From Pseudomonas sp. Choline-02u-1 (GTDB taxonomy: Bacteria; Pseudomonadota; Gammaproteobacteria; Pseudomonadales; Pseudomonadaceae): a stretch of 64,000 nt of DNA. Below, piece after piece: positions 25,898-35,500 of the stretch (positions are counted from its first letter, which is position 1; every line of letters begins with the position of its first letter). The notes beneath the pieces were generated by a model that saw nothing but the letters and a program-made list of their open reading frames with translations, was not told where the DNA came from and did no database searches. Position numbers and translations under genes: made by a program. The stretch covers positions 1 through 64,000 of the forward strand of contig NZ_PJBC01000001.1 in assembly GCF_002836515.1 (NCBI RefSeq), given 5' to 3'.

Positions 25898-26185
25898 TCA
25901 AGTCGTCGTCATCGTCAACGTAAAACCCCTATCCAACTCACCGACTTCAAATCCGTCATCGTCAATGACGGGGTCAAAACCGTGGTGACGAAACAAAGCC
26001 AACACGTCCGTGGATGTTTCGCCTACTAGCTTGTGGCCGCTCCAGGACACCGTACTTCTTTCGAAAAATTCTACCCCTTTAACCATGTCTCGCTCGTCGT
26101 AGTAGAGTGCCATGCTCGGCCGGACAGCGGCGCGGATGAGCGCAAAGAGTCGCTGGCGTCTCTGCAAAAGCGCATCAGTCGGCAT
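25898..26185 (-). CDS. Small immunity-like protein, unknown function
   Basis: 95 residues. Helical N-terminus (LLQRRQRLFALIRAAVRPS), then a repeated-strand pattern: ALYYDERDMVKGVEFFERST, KLVGETSTDVLALFRHHGFD, DDDGFEVGELDRGFTLTM. This D-E-x-x-x-V-x-x-V-E-F then acidic D-D-x-G-x-E pattern is common in small proteins encoded beside polymorphic toxins, but no named family is claimed. GC is lower than the flanks. It is divergent from the T6SS effector gene, 319 bases away. Confidence 0.6.
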   Translation of the reverse strand: MPTDALLQRRQRLFALIRAAVRPSMALYYDERDMVKGVEFFERSTVSWSGHKLVGETSTDVLALFRHHGFDPVIDDDGFEVGELDRGFTLTMTTT

Positions 26186-26504
26186 GATATTAGGTGGCCG
26201 CTATTTTGGCATCAATCAATGGAGTGATTGAACAATCGGTTTCGATAAGCGGTACAGCTCCTATCCTCGGGCAATGCGCCTGTTAAAGGCTCTGTTTGCC
26301 CTGCGTCGGTTTGCGAGCGCGGGTACGCCTTCAGGGTTACTCACGATTCATCCGAAGCACTCTCTGTAAGATTTCGGACGATCCCTTGTAGGTTTCATCC
26401 CGAGTGTTCGATTCCTACGCAAAACACAGAAAGATCTGACTGCTGTCGTTTTACAGATCCACGCACATTTCTCTGTCACAAACAGACACAGGGAAATGTG
26501 CTCA
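26186..26504. other. Divergent promoter region of the effector island
   Basis: 319 bases between the immunity-like gene and the effector. No open frame I can support. GTAGGTTTCATCCC ... GTTCGATTCCTAC (about 26388-26420) looks faintly like a tRNA T-arm but no tRNA can be folded around it. Confidence 0.4.
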
Positions 26505-29500
26505 ATGATGCACCCCGCCGACCTTGCGGCAGCCGCCGCGTCCAAAGCCCCGATCATCGGCCCCGCCGCCTGCCCCTTGCGCAACACCCACGTGCAACTG
26601 CTGCCCCTCGCGTACGGCCTGGTGGAAAAACCCTTCGACCCCAGCACCGAACTCACGCTGCCGTACACCCTGACCGCGCGCCCGATGGGCATCCGCCGCC
26701 TGCGCGATGGTTGGCTGTACATCGTCGACAGCCTCAGCGGCGAGCTCTATGAATACCGCGTGCTTGAAGGCGTGATCAGCGCATTGCTGCATCGCGGCAA
26801 AAGCGTCAGCGAGGATCAGCGCAGCGCCATTGAAGAACGTCCGGCGTTGATCTTTTCGCGCAAAAGCACCCTGTACGTGACCTTCGCCGACGTGCCGTTG
26901 AGCGCGGCGAAATGCCAGCAGGTGCTGGACAGCGCGGAGGAACGTGAGCACTTCATGCAGGCGGTCGATCTCGGCCCGGTCCATTGCCTGGTCGGCGGCG
27001 AACATCTGCTCACCGTGGCCCAGGCCAAACAGTGGCTGGCGGAAGTGGACTGCACGGCGAAACCGGTGGTCGAAGCGGACGCCACGCGGATGCCGGTGGT
27101 GCAGGTCAGCGACGCGCCGGAGCACGAGCGTGAACCTTATCTGTGGGAGAATCCGCGACGTTTTCGCGAGGCGCATATCGGCGAATTTCTCGGCCGGGTG
27201 CGCGGGCCATATCAGGACGACACGCTGTTTCTGCTGGTCAACGACGACCTCGGGGTGATGCGCGACCTGGCTGATTATCAGGACCTGGTGGTCGGCTGGA
27301 TCGAGCAGTGGAGCAACACCGACAACAACGAGCGCGACTATCTGCTGGCCAGTTACATCGAGTCGCTGAGCCAGCTCGGCGCTCAGGATTTCGACACCCT
27401 GGCCAAGGCCAGCGAGGATCCGCGCGCTCAGGCATTGTTTGCTGAGCTTGAGCAGTTGCCCGAGCCGGATCGGGAAAATTCCCGGCAGGCGCTGCTCGAC
27501 TATCTGAACAAAGGTGGTGAGGTTGTCCCGACCGATACTCAGGCTCGACCTGAACTGCAGCAACAGCGCGAAAAGGCACTGGACCAGTCGCTGGCGCTGA
27601 ACCGTTTCGACGGCGTCGCGCCTGATTTCACCGCACATGCTCGCGCCACCGCCGAGGCGGACCGACGCTTTTACACCCGCGAATATTTTGCTGAAGTGGC
27701 CCCGGCCGATTTCGTCGAGCGCCACCTGAGTACCTTGGTCGATCTGGGCAAGGATCAGAACCGGCGGATGAACGACTTGCTCGACGGCCCGCTGCTGAGC
27801 GGCAAGCGCGGCATCAACGACCTGATCGACCGCCCGGCCATGGACGAGGTGCTCAACAGTCATCGCGACAATCTCGGACGCTGGAATCGCCTGCTCGAAC
27901 GCATCACCGCCGATCGCGCGCAACTGCTGTGCGCCGGGCGTTTCCATCGTTCGGCGTGGTATTTCGATGGGCAAGTGCAGATCGATCAGGCGTTCGCCAG
28001 CGAATACGCCTGCCTCAAGGACATCGGCCGCAGCGACGCGGCCAATGAGCAAATGCTCGGTTACCTCGAACAACACCCGCAACTGACCCGCCCGCTGTTC
28101 TACACCTTGCCGCTGCGCCTGCAGACCGAACATGCCGGGCAATATTCAACGCTGTTCAATGCCGGCATGGCGATGTTCAACAACCTGCCGGACTGGCTGG
28201 CCAAGTTGCAGAGCATCGAGCAGCCGCAGCTGCCAGCACTGGACGACCTGCCCGCACACAGTCGCGTCTTGGCGGACGCGGTGCAAGACACCTACAGCCC
28301 GGCGCTGAACCTCGGCCTGAGCCGGGCGCTGGAAGGCTTTGATCTTGCCGGGGAGAAAATCCCCGACCTCGACGAACTGTTCCAGCGCCTGCCCAAAGCG
28401 CTGCGCCTACGCGTGCTCGACGCCGCGCGAACCAGCGGCGTGACCTTCACCGTGTCCACCCCGGCGGAACAATCGGCGCTGCAAACCAGCATCAAGGAAG
28501 TGCTGCGCGAACGCGACTACCTGAAAACCCTCAACCGCGAGCGCAACCAGCTCACCCACAACAAAAACCGCCAGGGCCACAAAACCGCCCGGGCGATGGA
28601 ATTGCAGCAGGAATTCGTCCGCGTGCGCACGCAATTGGCGCTGTTCGAAGGCCGCCTTGCGGCAGCGTTAAGCCCGATTGACGAACTGCCGGATCGCTCG
28701 GCCCGACTGTATGGCGCCACCCCGGCGAAAGCGGGATTGACGGTGGTGTTTCCGCCGGCGCAGCAAGGGGAATTGCGCGGGTTGCTGGAGAATATTCGCG
28801 CGGGGGTGGCGGGGGTTTCGAAGGCGAGTCTGGTGCGGACGGAGGGGATGGGGTTGTTGGTGGTGTTGGTGCAGGTGGTGAATTTGGCAGCCGTTTTCCA
28901 TGAGTTACGTAGGCAAACAGCGAATAAAAGGGTGTGGGGGCCTTTCGCCAATGCGCTCGCTGCTACGGGGGCTGCTGGATTCACTGCAGGGCAAAGCCTC
29001 GCCAATACTGCGTTGCAGGCTCGTAGCGATGCGCTGATTGCCAGGGTTCGGCACGAGGCATTGCAAAGCGTACACATACAAATGGGCAAGTTGCACATCG
29101 GACTGGGCTTTCTTACCTACGGTCTTGGGTTGGTAACCTCAGCAGTCAATCTCGCAAAACAACTCGAAAATTGGCAACAGTCAATTCGCAGTGGTAATCC
29201 GTCGGCACAGAGGGCCGCCGCGCTCGCAGTTTTAGGCGCAAGTGGAATGACGTCGGCTAATGCCTATGGTCTGGGACAAACTTTGTCTGCAAGCTACACG
29301 GTACTCACTGCATCAAACAGCGCTGCGAGAACAGCTGCATGGGCCGCCGCCGGAACCCGTCTCTCTACAGTCTTTTTCCGCTTTAATCTTGCCGGCGCGT
29401 TGTTCACCTTGCTTGAGTTGAGCGGGGCCTGGCTGTTCAACCGCTACAACATCAGTGCTCATGACAAATGGTTACGGATCACACCATGGGGTAGAGATGC

Positions 29501-30089
29501 CGAGATGCGTGGCGATCATACACTTCACGACTATCAAAGTTATTTAACCTTTCTGATCAATGCTCCCTATGTTCAGATCGGTTCGAACCAGGACGTGTCA
29601 TGGTTGAGAAAACTGTTGCTCACACCCAAACCCGGCGATATCCATCTAGTCATACCCAGCCTGACACTAAGTGAATTGCTGCCACCCTTTGGCGGAAAAT
29701 CCAAGCACCGTTTAGGTATAGGAGCGCATCGTATTTCCGTTCCGCTGCATAGCCGAGGAGTGCCACGGGAAAAGCGAGAAGTTATCAGCGACGAGATTTT
29801 AGCCAGTCTAAGTATCGCTAAGTCTGATTCCGATGGATTAGTGCTGTGTCTTAAGTATCCAGTCAATCTCGATTCTGAATACACGCCCGCGAAAGAAACC
29901 CTTGAGTTGGCAGTTTGCATTGAGTCAACGAATGAAAAAGGTGAGGGGATATCGCGAACTCGTATCATTCAACTTGATCCACGGGGAAAGGGCCACTTTC
30001 CGGTAGTAGGAGCCCAGCAAATAAAAACGAAACCACCAATACTGCTGGTCGAAGTCCAGTTTCTTGAGCGGGCTGACCATGCAGATTAA
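26505..30089 (+). CDS. VasX-like / BTH_I2691-family T6SS pore-forming effector
   Basis: About 1194 residues. The N-terminal region matches the VasX N-terminal domain: ACPLRNTHVQLLPLAYGLVE, RPMGIRRLRDGWLYIVDS, PLSAAKCQQVLDSAEEREHF, AKQWLAEVDC (about 20-190). A long helical middle (300-760) is followed by hydrophobic segments near 780-800, 863-885 and 955-980 (NLAGALFTLLELSGAWLF), then a strand-rich tail. Proteins of this family are delivered by type VI secretion and permeabilise target membranes. ATG 26505 is preferred because AGGGA is 10 bases away; the ATG at 26496 is too close. GC falls from about residue 800 on, suggesting C-terminal domain exchange. The stop overlaps the next gene by 11 bases. 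Confidence 0.85.
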   Translation: MMHPADLAAAAASKAPIIGPAACPLRNTHVQLLPLAYGLVEKPFDPSTELTLPYTLTARPMGIRRLRDGWLYIVDSLSGELYEYRVLEGVISALLHRGKSVSEDQRSAIEERPALIFSRKSTLYVTFADVPLSAAKCQQVLDSAEEREHFMQAVDLGPVHCLVGGEHLLTVAQAKQWLAEVDCTAKPVVEADATRMPVVQVSDAPEHEREPYLWENPRRFREAHIGEFLGRVRGPYQDDTLFLLVNDDLGVMRDLADYQDLVVGWIEQWSNTDNNERDYLLASYIESLSQLGAQDFDTLAKASEDPRAQALFAELEQLPEPDRENSRQALLDYLNKGGEVVPTDTQARPELQQQREKALDQSLALNRFDGVAPDFTAHARATAEADRRFYTREYFAEVAPADFVERHLSTLVDLGKDQNRRMNDLLDGPLLSGKRGINDLIDRPAMDEVLNSHRDNLGRWNRLLERITADRAQLLCAGRFHRSAWYFDGQVQIDQAFASEYACLKDIGRSDAANEQMLGYLEQHPQLTRPLFYTLPLRLQTEHAGQYSTLFNAGMAMFNNLPDWLAKLQSIEQPQLPALDDLPAHSRVLADAVQDTYSPALNLGLSRALEGFDLAGEKIPDLDELFQRLPKALRLRVLDAARTSGVTFTVSTPAEQSALQTSIKEVLRERDYLKTLNRERNQLTHNKNRQGHKTARAMELQQEFVRVRTQLALFEGRLAAALSPIDELPDRSARLYGATPAKAGLTVVFPPAQQGELRGLLENIRAGVAGVSKASLVRTEGMGLLVVLVQVVNLAAVFHELRRQTANKRVWGPFANALAATGAAGFTAGQSLANTALQARSDALIARVRHEALQSVHIQMGKLHIGLGFLTYGLGLVTSAVNLAKQLENWQQSIRSGNPSAQRAAALAVLGASGMTSANAYGLGQTLSASYTVLTASNSAARTAAWAAAGTRLSTVFFRFNLAGALFTLLELSGAWLFNRYNISAHDKWLRITPWGRDAEMRGDHTLHDYQSYLTFLINAPYVQIGSNQDVSWLRKLLLTPKPGDIHLVIPSLTLSELLPPFGGKSKHRLGIGAHRISVPLHSRGVPREKREVISDEILASLSIAKSDSDGLVLCLKYPVNLDSEYTPAKETLELAVCIESTNEKGEGISRTRIIQLDPRGKGHFPVVGAQQIKTKPPILLVEVQFLERADHAD

Positions 30090-31206
30090 ACCCCACAAGC
30101 CGATTAACACGACGATCTGTGAGCAAGCCAGAAAAGCTGGAAGCATCGAACCATTTTCGAGTGGAAAAATCACTTATCTCGCACCACTTCCATTACCAAC
30201 TTCCATACCCCCCTATGGGCCTCATATAGGCGAACTCAGTCAGGTCTACATGGATCTTGGCACAGGCTCACCACAGATATTTTCTTGGCAGATGACCTTG
30301 GGCGGTCCTTTCAGTCTTGCTTTCTGGTTCGTCTGTCTGACACCTGTGGCAGGAGGCATTCTTGGGCTGGCGTCCGGAGACGGGTGGGAAAGTTGGACCT
30401 ACGTACAAGAGATTTTTCGAGAGTCCATAATACTTGGCTTAGAGGTTTTATTTCTCACTCTAACAATCAGTCTAGGCGTCTGGCACCACCACCACAAAAA
30501 ACGCCTCTCCCTCATCCCAACCCGCTTCAACCGCCAACGCCGCGAAGTCTGCTTCATGCCCGAAGGGGCGTCCGAACCAGTCTTCGTTCCATGGGAATCG
30601 CTCAGCGCGTGGATCATCGAAGCCAAGGGCGTCACCCAGTTCGGCGTCCATCGCCAATACGGCATGGGCATCGGTTTTCGCCACGGCGAAACCCTCACCA
30701 GCCTCGAATTCCAATGCGCCGGCCTGCAGCTTGCGATCAGCCACTGGGAGGCGATCCGAGGCTACATGGAGTACGAGGTCAACGACCTCAAATCGATCCA
30801 GGATTTGCAGGACCTGCAAGGCCCGGACGACCCACCCCACGAAGGCCTGCATACATTCCACAATGCCCGCGCGCGGATGCATCAGGAGATCCATGAAGGC
30901 CGCCGCTCGCGGTTGTCGGGGTTCTTCTGGTACCTGTATCACGTCATGACGTTATGGACGATTCCCAACCGTCTGCTCGAATGGGAAATTCGTCGGCTGG
31001 AAAGAATCGGCAAGCAGGCGCTGCCGGAAGTCATGCGCGACTGGTCCGAGCCATTGCCGAAAGAGCAATGGGCCAAGCCCAGTGAAGAGTTGTTGCGACT
31101 GAGTGAACAAGTGCGGCAAATGCACAAGCGCTACCCGCATCGGCCGATTACCGAAATATTCGCCGCTGTCGATGCAAGCAGACACACGACAAGGCAAGGG
31201 GCGTGA
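30079..31206 (+). CDS. DUF6708-like membrane protein, likely immunity partner of the effector
   Basis: 375 residues. Two hydrophobic segments (about 83-105 and 128-148: GPFSLAFWFVCLTPVAGGIL and SIILGLEVLFLTLTISLGVW), then RFNRQRREVCFMPEGASEPV, a long cytoplasmic-type domain with VPWESLSAWIIEA and a further membrane-facing helix near 290-310. This layout is that of the proteins encoded directly behind VasX-like effectors, which protect the producer membrane. The 11-base overlap with the effector gene supports a cognate pair. The first part is AT-rich and the last two thirds are normal GC, mirroring the effector's mosaic composition. The DUF6708 name is from memory of the family layout. Confidence 0.7.
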   Translation: MQIKPHKPINTTICEQARKAGSIEPFSSGKITYLAPLPLPTSIPPYGPHIGELSQVYMDLGTGSPQIFSWQMTLGGPFSLAFWFVCLTPVAGGILGLASGDGWESWTYVQEIFRESIILGLEVLFLTLTISLGVWHHHHKKRLSLIPTRFNRQRREVCFMPEGASEPVFVPWESLSAWIIEAKGVTQFGVHRQYGMGIGFRHGETLTSLEFQCAGLQLAISHWEAIRGYMEYEVNDLKSIQDLQDLQGPDDPPHEGLHTFHNARARMHQEIHEGRRSRLSGFFWYLYHVMTLWTIPNRLLEWEIRRLERIGKQALPEVMRDWSEPLPKEQWAKPSEELLRLSEQVRQMHKRYPHRPITEIFAAVDASRHTTRQGA

Positions 31207-31283
31207 TTTGCCAGTAAACTCCCCTCCTCTCGCCGCCCTTTGTTCCTCGCGGCCACCCTCTTGATCAAAATGCGGAGTCCACC

Positions 31284-32528
31284 TTGCGTCTGTTCCACAC
31301 CTCCGACTGGCACCTTGGGCAAAACCTGCACGGCCAGGAGCGCGATTACGAGCACGCGTGTTTTCTCGAATGGCTGCTGCGCCAGTTGCACCTGGCGCAG
31401 CCGGATGTGCTGCTGATTGCCGGCGATATCTTCGATACGGTCAATCCGCCGGTCAAAGCTCAGGAACGCCTCTACGACTTCATCGTCAGCGCTCACGAAC
31501 AGCAGCCGTTGCTGACCATCGTCATGATCGCCGGCAACCATGATTCCGGCTCGCGGATCGAGCTGCCGGCGCCGTTGATGCGGCGTTTGCGCACTCACGC
31601 GTTGGGTCGGGTCTTGTGGCTTGATGACGGGCAACTGGATGCCGAACGGCTCCTGCTGCCGTTGCCGGATAAAACCGGTGAAATCGCCGCATGGTGTCTG
31701 GCGCTGCCGTTTTTGCGCCCGGCGGAAGTCACTGGCGCGCAACTGGGCGACAACTATCTGCGCGGCATCGGTCAGGTGCATGAATGGCTGATCGCGGCGG
31801 CCAACGCCAAGCGCCAGCCCGGGCAGGCGCTGATCGCTATCAGCCACGCGCACATGGCCGGGGGTTCGGTGTCGGAGGATTCCGAGCGCAGCCTGATCAT
31901 CGGCAATGCCGAAGCCCTGCCCGCCAGCCTGTTCGGCGAAAGCATCAGCTACGTCGCCCTCGGCCATCTGCACAAGCCGCAGATGGTCAACGGTGAGGAG
32001 CGCATTCGCTACAGCGGCTCGCCGATTCCGCTGTCATTTTCGGAGATCGGTTATCAGCACCAGATTCTCGATGTGGTCCTGGACGGTGAAACCCTGGTCA
32101 GCGTCGAGCCGAAGCTGATCCCGCGCTCGGTCAATCTGCAGCGCATCGGCCCGGCGCCGCTGGCCGAGATTCTGTTGCAACTGGCTGACCTGCCGAACAT
32201 CGATCTGCTCGCCGAAACCCAGCGCCAGCCATGGCTCGAAGTGCGCGTGCGCCTCGATGAGCCGCAGCCGGATCTGCGCCATCAAGTGGAAACCGCACTG
32301 CAAGGCAAAGCCGTGCGCCTGGTGCGCATCGCTGCTGAATACGCCGGCAATCGCGGCGTCGATGGCAGCGATGACGGCACCGCGTTGATCGAACTCGACC
32401 AGCTCACCCCGCAGGAATTGTTCAGCCGCGCCTGGCTCGACAATTACGGCAGCGAGGTCGACGACCAGACGCTCAAGGACTTCGCCGAACTGCTGCAAGA
32501 CGTGCAACTGGAGGGCGAGCAGCCATGA
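31284..32528 (+). CDS. sbcD: Exonuclease SbcCD subunit D
   Basis: 414 residues. Mre11-type nuclease: metal motifs in HTSDWHLGQNL, IAGDIFDTVNP, MIAGNHDSGSR, ISHAHMAGG and ALGHLHKPQM. With SbcC it cleaves hairpins and blocked DNA ends using Mn. The start is TTG with GGAG seven bases upstream; the family motif begins at residue 4, so no longer start is needed. It overlaps sbcC by ATGA. Confidence 0.96.
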   Translation: MRLFHTSDWHLGQNLHGQERDYEHACFLEWLLRQLHLAQPDVLLIAGDIFDTVNPPVKAQERLYDFIVSAHEQQPLLTIVMIAGNHDSGSRIELPAPLMRRLRTHALGRVLWLDDGQLDAERLLLPLPDKTGEIAAWCLALPFLRPAEVTGAQLGDNYLRGIGQVHEWLIAAANAKRQPGQALIAISHAHMAGGSVSEDSERSLIIGNAEALPASLFGESISYVALGHLHKPQMVNGEERIRYSGSPIPLSFSEIGYQHQILDVVLDGETLVSVEPKLIPRSVNLQRIGPAPLAEILLQLADLPNIDLLAETQRQPWLEVRVRLDEPQPDLRHQVETALQGKAVRLVRIAAEYAGNRGVDGSDDGTALIELDQLTPQELFSRAWLDNYGSEVDDQTLKDFAELLQDVQLEGEQP

Positions 32529-35500
32529 AAATTCTCGCCATTCGTTTGAAGAACCTGGCCTCGCTGGCCGGGCCGTTCGAGATCGACTTCACCGCCGAAC
32601 CGCTGGCCAGCGCCGGTCTGTTCGCAATCACCGGCCCGACCGGCGCGGGCAAAAGCACCCTGCTCGATGCGTTGTGCCTTGCGCTGTTTGGCGCGGTGCC
32701 GCGCCTCAACAATACTGGCCGCGACGCCAAAGTCCCCGACGCCGATGGTGAAATCGCCACCGGCGACCCTCGTACGCTGTTGCGTCGTGGCACCGGCGAA
32801 GGCTATGCCGAAGTGGATTTCGTCGGCGTCGATGGCCGCCGCTATCGGGCGCGCTGGGAAGCCAATCGCGCGCGCGAGAAGGCTGGCGGCAAGCTGCAGG
32901 CCAGTCGGCAGAGCCTGCGCGACATCGATCAGGATCAACTGCTCGCCAGCCAGAAAGGCGAATACAAAACCCAGCTGGAAGCCGCGCTGGGCCTTAACTT
33001 TGAACAGTTCACCCGCGCCGTGCTGTTGGCGCAGAGTGAGTTCAGCGCGTTCCTCAAGGCTGACGATAACGATCGCAGTGAACTGCTGGAAAAACTCACC
33101 GACACCGCGCTGTATACGCGCCTCGGCCGCCGCGCCTTCGACAAGACCAAAGAGGCCCGCGAAGCGCACAAGTTGCTGCAGGATCAGGCGACCGGTGTGA
33201 CGCCGCTGGCGCCGGAAGCCCGCGCCGAACTGGACGAACGCTTCAACACTGCGCAGCAACAGATGAAAGCGCAACAGGCGCAGCTCAAACAGCTTGAGCA
33301 ACAGCATGCCTGGCTGAAGGATTTGCGTCTGTTGCAGCAAGCGCAGCAAGCGGCCAGCGAACAACTGCAAACCGCGCAACAGCAATGGCAGGCACTGGCC
33401 GGCGAGCGGGTGAAACTGACGCGTCTGGAACAGCTTGGCCCGCAACGTCATCAGTTCGCGCGCAAGGCCGAGCTCGATGCGCTGCTGACGCCACTGGCGG
33501 CGCAGATTGCCGCACACACCCAACAACACGCAGCGCTGGACGAGCGGCAGACGCAACTGGCGCATGACCTCGACGCAGCGAAAGTCGCCCTGAGCGCAGC
33601 GCAACAATGGCAGAGCGAAAATGCGCCGTTGCTGCGTCAGGCATTCGAAGAGCAAAGCACCCTCGCCCGTCTGATCAAGGACACCGCCAGCAGCGCCGAA
33701 GCCCGGCAAGCGGCCGAGCAAGCGTTCAAGGATGGCCAGAACACGATTCAGGCTTTTCAGGAAAAGCAGACTGAAGTCGCCGAGCGTTTGCAGCGCATCG
33801 CCGCTGAGCTTGAGCAGCGTGCGCATCTGGCGCCCTTGAGCGATGCCTGGAGCGCCTATCGCGACCGTTTGCAACAGTTGATGCTGATCGGCAACCGCTT
33901 GAACAAGGGGCAGAGCGAACTGGCGTCCCTCGAGCAGAACGCCGCGCACAGCGCTGAGCAACTGGCCTCGCACAAACAGCAACTGGATGTGCTGTTCAAA
34001 GAGGCTGGCGCCGAGCCCGATGCGGTAGCCGAACAGATCGGCCTGCTCGGCACCTTGCTGCAGAACAACCACAAACAGCTGCGCGCAATCGAAGACCTGT
34101 CGCGCCTGTGGGCCTCTCGTCAGGATCTCGACAAGCGCAGCGCCGAGTTGCAACAACGCCAGCTCGACGCGCAGCAGCAACGCGAACGCCTGACCCAGGA
34201 CGGTGTGAAAACCAAAGCCGAACTGACCGTCGCCGAGCAAACCCTCAACGTCACTCGCGAACTGCTTGAGCGGCAGCGGCTGGCGCGCAGTGCCAGTGTC
34301 GAAGAGTTGCGTGCACAGCTGCAGGACGCTCAGCCATGCCCGGTCTGCGGCAGCAACGAGCACCCGTATCATCAGCCCGAAGCGCTGCTGCAAAGCCTTG
34401 GCCGTCACGATGAAAGCGAACAGGCCAACGCCCAGCAAGTGGTCGATCAGCTCAAGGAAAAACTGATCGAACTGCGCGGCGAAGTCGGCGGCGTGATCGC
34501 GCAACAGAAAGAGCTGCTCCAGCAACAGGAACAACTCGCGGCGCAGCAACAAGCCCTGGCGCCGAGCCTGGAGGCGCATCCGCTGGCCGCGCAACTGTTC
34601 AATCAGGACGCCGACAAACGCGACGCTTGGCTTAGCCGCCAGACCGAGCAGTTGAACCAGAGCATCACTCAGGACGAACAGCGGCAAAGCGCCCTGCTCA
34701 CCTTGCAGCAGGACGCGGCGCGTCTGTCGCAACAATTGCGTCAGGCCGAGGTTGCGCATCAGCAAGCGGCGCAACAGCTGAGTCATCAGCAGCATGAGCT
34801 CAACAGTGACCGTCAGCGCCTTGAAGAGGAACTCAGCGCGTTCGGCCCGCTGCTGCCCGCTGACACGCTCGAAGCCATGCGCCTGGAGCCGGCGGCAACG
34901 TTCATGCAACTGGATCGGCAGATCGCCGAGCGCTTGGCCCAGCTCGAGCAGCAAAAGGAAGAGCTGAGCGAACAGCAGCAACGCCAGCAAACGCTGGAGA
35001 AAGAGCAGGATCGCCAGCAGCTGCGCACTCAGCAACTGCACAGCGCCGAGCAGCAATTCACGGCGTTGACCGAGCAACAGCAAAACTGTCAGGAAAAACT
35101 CGCGCAGTTACTGGGCGAGCACAGCAGCGCCGAGCATTGGCAGCAGCAACTGGAACACGCGGTGGAACAGGCGCGCAGTGCCGAAACCAGCACCGCTGAG
35201 GAGCTGCAAAGCGTGCGCACACAGCTTGTGCAAATCGCTGCAGAACTCAAATCGCAGCAGGAACGCCTGCAAGCACTGCAAGCTGAAGACCAGGCACTCG
35301 CCGACAAGATCGCCGAGTGGCGCGCCAGCCATCCGGAGCTGGATGACGGCGGCCTCGAAGACTTGCTGCGCTTCGATGACGCGCAAGTCGCCGAACTGCG
35401 TCAAACCCTTCAGCACAACGAAAAAGCCATCGAACAGGCCCAGGTCTTGTTGCAGGAGCGCGATCAGCGGCTGCTCGATCACCAGACCCGGCAGGACGGC

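Noticed and set aside
26388..26420. Possible tRNA T-arm fragment GTTCGATTCC
   Set aside because: No acceptor or anticodon stem can be placed around it, there is no CCA end and the stem is only five bases with the wrong loop. Not enough for a tRNA or an attachment site.
32444..35083. 879-codon open frame antisense to sbcC
   Set aside because: Leu/Gln-rich sequence comes from reading the CAG/CTG-rich coiled-coil codons of sbcC backwards. No start signal or homology pattern.
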